Shown in pieces: positions 6,407 through 11,229 of a DNA stretch of 11,229 bases. Source of the DNA: an uncultured Microbacteriaceae bacterium (GTDB taxonomy: Bacteria; Actinomycetota; Actinomycetes; Actinomycetales; Microbacteriaceae). Each line of letters begins with the position of its first letter. Positions within the stretch are counted from its first letter, which is position 1. The DNA lies in the NCBI GenBank assembly GCA_937896185.1, contig CALBMG010000243.1:1-11229 (forward strand), given 5' to 3'. The notes under the pieces were generated by a model, which was given only the letters and a program-made list of their open reading frames with translations, did no database searches and had not been told where the DNA came from. Made by a program: the position numbers and the translations under genes.

Positions 6407-7693
6407 ATGCCCGCCATTGTGATTGTTGGCGCCCAGTGGGGCGACGAGGGCAAGGGTAAAGCCACCGACCTCTTGGCCGAACACATCGACTATGTCGTGA
6501 AGTTCAACGGCGGGAACAACGCCGGCCACACCGTGGTCATTGGTGACGAGAAATACGCTCTGCACCTGCTGCCGTCCGGAATTCTTACTAAGGGCGTCAC
6601 CCCGGTAATTTCGAACGGTGTGGTCATCGACCTCGAGGTGCTGTTCTATGAAATCGATGCGCTGAACGCTCGCGGCATCGACACCTCCAAACTTCGTGTC
6701 TCGGCGAACGCGCACGTGATCACGGCCTATCACCGCACCCTGGACAAGGTCACCGAACGTTTCCTTGGCAAGCGACAGATCGGCACCACCGGTCGCGGCA
6801 TCGGCCCGACCTATGCGGACAAGATCAACCGTGTCGGTATCCGAATCCAGGACATTTTCGACGAAAACATTTTGCGTCAGAAGGTCGAGGGCGCCCTCGA
6901 TCTGAAGAACCACCTGTTGTTGAAGATTTACAACCGTCGTTCCATCCTCGTCGACGAAGTTGTCAACGACCTGTTGTCGTACGCCGACCGTCTGCGTCCG
7001 ATGGTTGCCGACACCGCGCTCGAATTGCACCAGGCGCTCGAAGCCGACAAGGTGGTCCTTTTCGAAGGCGGCCAGGCCACCATGCTCGACGTCGACCACG
7101 GAACCTACCCCTTTGTGACCTCGTCAAACTCGACGGCCGGCGGCGCATCGACCGGTTCCGGCATCGGACCCGCTGCGTTCCAGAAGGTGATCGGCATCGT
7201 CAAGGCGTACACCACGCGTGTGGGTGCCGGACCGTTCCCCACCGAACTGTTCGACGAGTCGGGCGAATTCCTGCGTGCGACCGGATTCGAATTTGGCACC
7301 ACCACGGGTCGCCCCCGCCGTTGCGGCTGGTATGACGCACCCATCGCCCGCTATTCGGCTCGTATTAACGGTGTGACCGATTTTGTCATCACGAAGCTGG
7401 ACGTGCTCACCGGTCTGAAAGAAATCCCCGTGTGTGTCGCGTACGAGGTCGACGGTGTGCGGGTGGAAGAAGTTCCCGTCTCGCAGTCGGACTTCCACCA
7501 CGCACAGCCGATTTACGAAAACTTCCCCGGCTGGGACGAAGACATCACCGGTGCTCGCGAATTCTCGGATCTGCCAAAGAACGCACAGGATTACATCCTC
7601 GCTATCGAAAAGATTTCGGGCGCACGCATCTCGGCTATCGGTGTCGGCCCCGCTCGTGACGCCATCATCCAGCGTCACTCGCTCTTGCACTAA
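6407..7693 (+). CDS. purA: adenylosuccinate synthetase
   Basis: PurA condenses IMP and aspartate with GTP hydrolysis to form adenylosuccinate, the first committed step to AMP. The 428 residues are the full usual length. The N-terminal P-loop [16 protein letters not shown] (6-21) contains the catalytic Asp13, and NGGNNAGHT (34-42) contains His41. [14 protein letters not shown] is the IMP-binding loop and [20 protein letters not shown] is a family signature. Near the end, [11 protein letters not shown] is the guanine-contacting region. The start is supported by an AAAGGA ribosome site and by the canonical beginning of the family at (M)[11 protein letters not shown]. It has a TAGACT promoter of its own although it follows the pyrE cluster by only 38 bases, so it may be transcribed both ways. 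In mycobacteria, as I recall, genes such as fba separate this region from purA; here they are missing. Confidence 0.97.
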   Translation: MPAIVIVGAQWGDEGKGKATDLLAEHIDYVVKFNGGNNAGHTVVIGDEKYALHLLPSGILTKGVTPVISNGVVIDLEVLFYEIDALNARGIDTSKLRVSANAHVITAYHRTLDKVTERFLGKRQIGTTGRGIGPTYADKINRVGIRIQDIFDENILRQKVEGALDLKNHLLLKIYNRRSILVDEVVNDLLSYADRLRPMVADTALELHQALEADKVVLFEGGQATMLDVDHGTYPFVTSSNSTAGGASTGSGIGPAAFQKVIGIVKAYTTRVGAGPFPTELFDESGEFLRATGFEFGTTTGRPRRCGWYDAPIARYSARINGVTDFVITKLDVLTGLKEIPVCVAYEVDGVRVEEVPVSQSDFHHAQPIYENFPGWDEDITGAREFSDLPKNAQDYILAIEKISGARISAIGVGPARDAIIQRHSLLH

Positions 7694-7717
7694 ATCCAAG
7701 GTTCGTCCAAGGATTAG

Positions 7718-7751
7718 TAAAAGCCGGGGCGGCTCGTCCCACCCGGTTTTA
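7718..7751 (+). terminator. hairpin downstream of purA, possible terminator
   Basis: TAAAAGCCGGG (7718-7728) pairs with CCCGGTTTTA (7742-7751) apart from one bulged G, leaving a 13-base loop. The right arm ends in four T residues, which gives a short U-tract character. The ends are near-symmetric, so it could act on both strands. Its last two bases are part of the putative -10 of the next gene. Confidence 0.5.
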
Positions 7752-7755
7752 CACT
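7750..7755 (+). promoter_or_regulatory. -10 box (TACACT) for the lipoprotein gene
   Basis: TACACT fits the TAnnnT pattern and sits 29 bases before the ATG, leaving a leader of about 23 bases that holds the GGGAGG ribosome site. It overlaps the right arm of the purA hairpin, so terminator and promoter share bases. Confidence 0.45.
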
Positions 7756-7774
7756 GGCAGGACAGCGAAACCTT

Positions 7775-7780
7775 GGGAGG
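7775..7780 (+). promoter_or_regulatory. ribosome binding site (GGGAGG) of the lipoprotein gene
   Basis: GGGAGG, four bases before ATG 7785, is the strongest Shine-Dalgarno in the window. It fixes the start of the small lipoprotein, whose signal peptide begins immediately with Met-Lys-Arg. Confidence 0.75.
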
Positions 7781-7784
7781 CATC

Positions 7785-8084
7785 ATGAAACGCACACTGG
7801 CAATGCTGGGCGCTGCAGCGGTGTCGATCGCGTTGGTGGGTTGCTCGGCTGAAGTTCCCACGACCACCGACAACGTGGTTGCCGGATACGACATCCTCAC
7901 CAGTGACCTTGCACCCGATGTGACCGCCCGCGGGGTCATGCTCGCCTCGGTTATCCTCGTCGCCGGCGACATTGAAAAGGCCGTCGCCGATGGCATGGTG
8001 ACACCGGCCGAGGTCGCCGAAGCCCGCGCCTCGATCGAGGACGGAACCTTGGACCTGTGGCGCCAACGGGCGGAAACCGAATGA
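7785..8084 (+). CDS. small predicted lipoprotein of unknown function
   Basis: I do not recognise this 99-residue protein. It starts with a textbook lipoprotein signal: MKRT, a hydrophobic stretch LAMLGAAAVSIA (5-16) and the lipobox LVGC with the lipidated Cys20. Mature protein of about 80 residues should therefore be anchored to the outside of the cell membrane. After a short Thr-rich spacer there are helical segments, including ARGVMLASVILVAGDIEKAVADGMVT (about 48-73), followed by an acidic helix TPAEVAEARASIEDG. The Met73-Val-Thr-Pro-Ala-Glu-Val style resembles short repeats seen in many small secreted helical proteins but defines no family. The ATG overlaps nothing upstream and is supported by GGGAGG. 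The stop overlaps the next start in ATGA, so the two genes are coupled. Confidence 0.8.
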   Translation: MKRTLAMLGAAAVSIALVGCSAEVPTTTDNVVAGYDILTSDLAPDVTARGVMLASVILVAGDIEKAVADGMVTPAEVAEARASIEDGTLDLWRQRAETE

Positions 8085-8674
8085 TGAAAGCCGTAACCGC
8101 AGCGGCACTTTCCGTCGGCGCTCTGATTGTTTTTCCCACAGCCGTCAACGCAGCGGAGGTCTCGACCGACACGACTCACGCCATTGTCGAAACGGTGCTG
8201 AACGACCTTGGTGTCGATGCCAGCGCAGAACTTGTTGACCTGATTACCGCGGACGTGGACCCCGTGCTGTTGAACCCCGAGCTTGTCGATGCTGTCGACA
8301 CTGCCCTCGCTGAAGGCTCCGACCCGACCCAGGTAATTGATGACATCACCGACGAGAACTTTGATGAGCAGAGCGTCTTGTGGGAGGAAAATGGCGACGA
8401 GTGGACTGCAACTGCCCCTGCGGTGCGCCCGAACCGTCACAGTACCAGCGACCCCGACGACGACGGTGACGACGAAACAGAAACCGAGACAGAGACCGAG
8501 GTCGATGAGTCGCCCTCGCCCCGGCCCACAGCAAGCGTCCGACCCAGCCCCAATCCTCGACCCACAAATTCGACTCGTCCCACCAGCACGCCGCGTCCGA
8601 CCCCATCAGACTCGGGCGAAGACGACGATGACGACGATGACGACGACGAGGATCACAGCGACGACGACGATTGA
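8081..8674 (+). CDS. secreted acidic protein with Pro-rich linker and poly-Asp tail
   Basis: Function unknown. The 197 residues begin with a signal peptide (1-24, ending PTAVNA before AEVS), so the protein is probably exported. Residues 25-110 are an acidic helical region (ETVLNDLGVDASAELVDLIT and similar). Residues 122-142 are a Glu/Thr stretch with four ET pairs. Residues 144-176 form a Pro/Ser/Thr/Arg linker with repeated RPT and RPS units. Residues 180-197 are almost purely Asp and Glu, with nine Asp in a row. No transmembrane segment or LPxTG sorting signal follows the tail. An ATGA overlap with the lipoprotein gene gives two adjacent ATG choices (8081 or 8084), and no strong ribosome site is visible. 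The tail could bind calcium or other cations or basic surfaces, but this is inference. Its DNA is a GAC/GAT repeat that may vary in length between strains. Confidence 0.75.
   Translation: MMKAVTAAALSVGALIVFPTAVNAAEVSTDTTHAIVETVLNDLGVDASAELVDLITADVDPVLLNPELVDAVDTALAEGSDPTQVIDDITDENFDEQSVLWEENGDEWTATAPAVRPNRHSTSDPDDDGDDETETETETEVDESPSPRPTASVRPSPNPRPTNSTRPTSTPRPTPSDSGEDDDDDDDDDEDHSDDDD
8621..8671 (+). repeat. GAC/GAT trinucleotide repeat coding for a poly-Asp tail
   Basis: Bases 8621-8653 are eleven codons of GAC, GAT or GAG in frame (nine Asp, then Glu, Asp), and 8660-8671 add four more Asp codons. Length changes by slippage in units of three would keep the frame. Confidence 0.8.
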
Positions 8675-8730
8675 GCCAAGGCCCGGCCGCATCCCCTTCG
8701 CGTTGAGCGCCAGGTTTCATCGAATTTCTG

Positions 8731-8736
8731 TAGGCT
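8731..8736 (+). promoter_or_regulatory. -10 box (TAGGCT) for the chorismate mutase gene
   Basis: TAGGCT is followed by exactly seven bases and then ATG 8744, the same geometry as at pyrE and xthA. This predicts a leaderless mRNA. No Shine-Dalgarno is present before the ATG, in agreement with that. Confidence 0.6.
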
Positions 8737-8743
8737 GAACACC

Positions 8744-9046
8744 ATGGATCAGGAAACCCAGCGTCAGTTAACTGCACTGCGCAGAAGCATTGACAACATC
8801 GACTCTGCGGTCGTGCACATGCTGGCTGAACGATTCAAGTGCACCCAGCAGGTGGGAATTCTGAAGGCCAGTGCAGGCCTGCCGGCTTCGGACAAGTCCC
8901 GTGAGGCCGAACAGATTGAGCGACTTCGCAGCCTTGCCGTCGACGCACACCTTGATCCTGCATTTGCCGAGAAGTTCCTCAACTTCATCGTTGCCGAGGT
9001 GATTCAGCACCACCAGCGTGCCGCCGAAGCGCCCACCGAGCAGTAG
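8744..9046 (+). CDS. chorismate mutase, AroQ type
   Basis: The enzyme rearranges chorismate to prephenate, the entry to phenylalanine and tyrosine. The 100 residues form an all-helical AroQ domain and nothing more. Expected active-site residues, aligned by eye to the E. coli mutase domain, are Arg13 (LRRSIDNID), Arg30 (LAERF), Lys41 (ILKAS), Asp50 and Arg53-Glu54 (SDKSREAEQIERL). The C-terminal helix VAEVIQHHQ carries polar residues near the position of the last binding glutamine. There is no signal peptide, so it is cytoplasmic, and no fused DAHP synthase or dehydratase domain. It is transcribed alone from a leaderless-type promoter and converges on the YqaJ-like gene with 58 bases between stops. 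Small actinobacterial mutases of this kind can depend on a DAHP synthase partner for full activity; whether this one does is not visible. Confidence 0.92.
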   Translation: MDQETQRQLTALRRSIDNIDSAVVHMLAERFKCTQQVGILKASAGLPASDKSREAEQIERLRSLAVDAHLDPAFAEKFLNFIVAEVIQHHQRAAEAPTEQ

Positions 9047-9104
9047 TTCCGCGCCGCCTCCAGTCGTTCCAGACTGAGCCGGCACTCGCCACTAGAGCCC
9101 AAGG

Positions 9105-9704
9105 TTATTGCGGCAAGTTCGCGATCGCTGCGTCGCGGGCTTGGATCAGTCGGTGTGCGACATCGATGCACCGGTCAATCGTGGGTTGGTGACGTTTCAC
9201 CGTCACATACTTGGGGCCAGGCCATGCGGGCACGAATTGTTTGTTGCGTTGGCGGCGCAGCTGCCACGCAAAAATGCATTCCTCGGCGCCGGTGACAAAC
9301 AGCTGCCACTGCACTTGGCGTTGATAGGCGGGGTTGACGTGATCCCAGGATTCCCAGTCACGCCCCGTGGTCTTAACCTCGACGATGGTCCCGTGGTCGG
9401 GCGAAAGGCCATCGGGTGTGGCCATCATCCACGAGGCCTCTGCGGCAGCGATCAGCCAGTCGTTGCCTTCGATGTCGAACCGGGTGGCAAGCTTGTCGAT
9501 GATGACGGGTTCTTGGTCGCGACCGAACGCCATGTAGGCGTTGTCGGCGATGGGTGTGGGGTTGAGCATTTGCCCCAGTTGTTCCCGGAATCCCGCGGAA
9601 TCAAAGGCGCGTCCCACCATGGTGGCGGTTACCCCTGTGGCGCGAATCCGCAACCATTCGTCGCGGTCGGCGCTTTGTACCAAAAACCTGCTGGGGTCAA
9701 TCAT
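9105..9704 (-). CDS. YqaJ-like PD-(D/E)XK nuclease
   Basis: YqaJ-family proteins resemble lambda exonuclease and normally degrade one strand of double-stranded DNA for phage recombination. The 199 residues contain the family pattern. RATGVTATMVGRAF (21-34) is the N-terminal helix-turn that follows a conserved Arg. FGRDQEP (60-66) is the Glu66 helix. The nuclease core is ATPDGL with Asp98, then IVEVKTT with Glu109 and Lys111. YQRQVQWQLFVTGA (127-140) is the Gln-rich helix after the core. The catalytic triad looks intact. It follows purL by 18 bases on the same strand, without a visible Shine-Dalgarno, and is probably co-transcribed. No RecT/Bet annealing protein or other phage gene is near, so it looks like a resident chromosomal gene rather than a prophage piece. 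Role in the cell unknown. Confidence 0.85.
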   Translation of the reverse strand: MIDPSRFLVQSADRDEWLRIRATGVTATMVGRAFDSAGFREQLGQMLNPTPIADNAYMAFGRDQEPVIIDKLATRFDIEGNDWLIAAAEASWMMATPDGLSPDHGTIVEVKTTGRDWESWDHVNPAYQRQVQWQLFVTGAEECIFAWQLRRQRNKQFVPAWPGPKYVTVKRHQPTIDRCIDVAHRLIQARDAAIANLPQ

Positions 9705-9722
9705 GTCGCAGAAGTCCGACTT

Positions 9723-11228
9723 TTAGCCGCCGACGACGGGGCCGAAATGCTTCGGCAGGGTCGCACGGTGGGTGGCCGACAGTTCGTCGACGGACACGGT
9801 GAACAAGTCCTGTACTTCCAGTCCTGCCCCACCCTTGTCGGTGACTCCGATGCGCAACACGGGCACGTTTCGGCCTTCGCACAGTCCACGGAACTTGACG
9901 TCGTCGGTGCGGTCTACGGACACGATTACGCGCGCGCTGGACTCGCTGAAGAGTGCTGCGGTTTCATCGATTCCGTCGCGCTGCATCAGTTCGTTGACCC
10001 ACACGCGTGCGCCGACACCGAAGCGCAGCACACCGTCGGCAACAGCCTTGATGAGTCCACCGGTCGACAGGTCGATTGCACTGGTGACAATTCCCTCGTA
10101 GGCGGCGGCGGACAGAAGTCCGGCCAGAGCCTTTTCAGCGTCGAAGTCCACTACGGGGGGTTTTCCGCCGAGGTGGTTGTGTACGGCGCCAGCCCAGCTG
10201 GAACCGTCGAGTTCTTCACGGGTCACACCGAGCAGGTAGATGTTCTCGCCTTCGTCCTGCCATCCGCTGGGAAGTCGACGTGCCACGTTGTCGATCGAGC
10301 CCATCACAGCCACCACGGGGGTGGGGTGAATGGGAACGTCGCCGGTTTGGTTGTAGAACGACACGTTTCCGCCGGTTACGGGGATTCCGAGTTCGAGGCA
10401 GCCATCGGCGAGACCTTCGACCGAGCGGGCGAACTGCCACATGACCTCGGGGTTTTCGGGGCTGCCGAAGTTCAGGCAGTCGCTGACGGCCATGGGGGTT
10501 GCGCCACTGGTGGCCACGTTCCGGTACGACTCGACCAGTGCGAGCTGTGCACCGACATAGGGGTCCAGCTGGCAGTAACGGCCGTTCGCGTCGGTGGCGA
10601 GGGCCACGCCCAACCCGGTTTCCTCGTCGATGCGGATCATGCCGGCACCGTCGGGGGTGTGCAGGGCAGTGTTTCCCATCACGTAATAGTCGTACTGGTT
10701 GGTGATCCAGTCGGTGTCAGCCTCGTTGGGTGAACCGACGAGAGCAAGGAACTGGTCACGCAGGCCCTGGCCGTCGGTGGCGCGGGGCAATGCCGAGGCG
10801 CTGTCTGCTTGCAGGGCATCGAGCCATGTGGGGTAGCTCATGGGTCGGTTGTAGACGGGACCGTCGACAGCGACCGTGCGAGGGTCGACATCGACGATGG
10901 TCTGGCCGTGCCATTCGATAATCAGACGTCCGGTGTCGGTGACCTGCCCGAGGTCGCTGGCTTCGACATCCCATTTGTTGATTACGGCCATGAACGCGTC
11001 CAGCTTTTCGGGCTTGACGACGGCCATCATGCGTTCCTGGCTTTCCGACATCAGGATTTCTTCGGCAGTCAGGGTGGGGTCGCGCAACAGCACGTTGTCG
11101 AGCACGATGTGCATTCCGCCGTCACCGTTCGATGCGAGCTCGCTTGTGGCACACGAAATTCCGGCAGCACCGAGGTCTTGGATGCCTTCTACACAGTCCG
11201 CCTGGAACAGTTCGAGGCAGCATTCGAT
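9723..11228 (-). CDS. purL: phosphoribosylformylglycinamidine synthase subunit PurL (N-terminal part outside window)
   Basis: PurL converts FGAR, ATP and glutamine-derived ammonia to FGAM in purine synthesis; the small-PurL form works with PurS and PurQ. The frame is open to the window edge, so the start lies beyond it. The 501 visible residues are the C-terminal two thirds of a protein that is normally about 750-770 residues. Motifs include CVEGIQDLGAAGISCATSE (12-30), GDGGMHIVLDNV (36-47), the SESQERMM block, the TGGNVSFYNQTGD phosphate-binding segment and AIDLSTGGL near the end. In the last motif many homologues have a His at the position where this one has Ile (SAIDLS), a deviation from the HDLS form I remember. 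The C-terminus, FGPVVGG, is complete. No PurQ or PurS gene is in view. The YqaJ-like gene follows in the same orientation. Confidence 0.94.
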   Translation of the reverse strand: MECCLELFQADCVEGIQDLGAAGISCATSELASNGDGGMHIVLDNVLLRDPTLTAEEILMSESQERMMAVVKPEKLDAFMAVINKWDVEASDLGQVTDTGRLIIEWHGQTIVDVDPRTVAVDGPVYNRPMSYPTWLDALQADSASALPRATDGQGLRDQFLALVGSPNEADTDWITNQYDYYVMGNTALHTPDGAGMIRIDEETGLGVALATDANGRYCQLDPYVGAQLALVESYRNVATSGATPMAVSDCLNFGSPENPEVMWQFARSVEGLADGCLELGIPVTGGNVSFYNQTGDVPIHPTPVVAVMGSIDNVARRLPSGWQDEGENIYLLGVTREELDGSSWAGAVHNHLGGKPPVVDFDAEKALAGLLSAAAYEGIVTSAIDLSTGGLIKAVADGVLRFGVGARVWVNELMQRDGIDETAALFSESSARVIVSVDRTDDVKFRGLCEGRNVPVLRIGVTDKGGAGLEVQDLFTVSVDELSATHRATLPKHFGPVVGG

Positions 11229-11229
11229 G

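Noticed and set aside
7694..7784. A tRNA or small RNA gene in the purA-lipoprotein gap
   Set aside because: A GGTTCGTCC string resembles a T-arm, but no acceptor stem or anticodon arm can be drawn around it.
7124..8440. Minus-strand open frame of 438 codons opposite purA and the lipoprotein pair
   Set aside because: No recognisable domain, no supporting start signal, and it runs antisense to purA over most of its early length.
8621..8671. CRISPR-like or tandem array
   Set aside because: The repeat unit is three bases and in frame within a coding sequence; there are no spacers.
9047..9104. Terminator between the converging chorismate mutase and YqaJ-like genes
   Set aside because: CAGTC (9061-9065) and GACTG (9072-9076) can pair, but the stem is only five bases and has no U-tract.
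9108..10733. Plus-strand open frame of 541 codons opposite the YqaJ-like and purL genes
   Set aside because: It is an antisense shadow (Gly/His/Val-rich, no domain), while both minus-strand genes show clear catalytic motifs.

Overview
The window looks like a chromosomal segment of a fairly high-GC Gram-positive actinobacterium, most likely Microbacteriaceae-like. This is inferred from protein character, from the leaderless-type TAnnnT promoters directly upstream of start codons, and from the pyrE - septum-formation-domain protein - SpoU methyltransferase order, a grouping I also associate with other Actinobacteria. I ran no database comparison. Most of the window is housekeeping nucleotide metabolism, and every stretch longer than about 100 bases is accounted for by a gene.

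Layout. Bases 1-432 form one open frame that is chimeric. It starts as an internal piece of an acyl-CoA dehydrogenase of proteobacterial flavour and turns, within about 20 bases, into the C-terminal part of a FitA/VapB-type antitoxin. A VapC-like PIN toxin (422-826) overlaps its end. The join sits in a short stretch that would suit both families, so it is probably an assembly chimera rather than a real fusion. A threonine aldolase (minus, 873-1943) and an AEC-family permease (plus, 1982-2914) follow as a divergent pair. Exodeoxyribonuclease III (minus, 2987-3829) is divergent from a tight plus-strand cluster: pyrE (3866-4414), a single-pass acidic membrane protein with a septum-formation-like extracellular domain (4414-5712), and a TrmH/SpoU RNA methyltransferase (5715-6368). 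purA (6407-7693) follows with its own promoter and ribosome binding site.

After a hairpin comes a two-gene secreted unit: a 99-residue lipoprotein (7785-8084) and a 197-residue exported protein with a proline-rich linker and a poly-aspartate tail (8081-8674). I recognise neither. An AroQ-type chorismate mutase (8744-9046) completes the plus-strand genes. On the minus strand, purL (9723-11228, missing its N-terminal part) is followed after 18 bases by a lone YqaJ-like nuclease (9105-9704).

How the genes relate: pyrE (UMP synthesis), purA (AMP branch) and purL (IMP synthesis) all serve nucleotide synthesis, chorismate mutase feeds phenylalanine and tyrosine, and XthA and the YqaJ-like protein act on DNA. 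Several genes (xthA, pyrE, chorismate mutase) have a TAnnnT -10 box exactly 7 bases before the start codon, which predicts leaderless mRNAs. I see no CRISPR array, rRNA, tRNA or insertion sequence. I do not see a clear new multi-gene system. The best candidates for something undescribed are the lipoprotein/acidic secreted pair and the stand-alone YqaJ-like nuclease.
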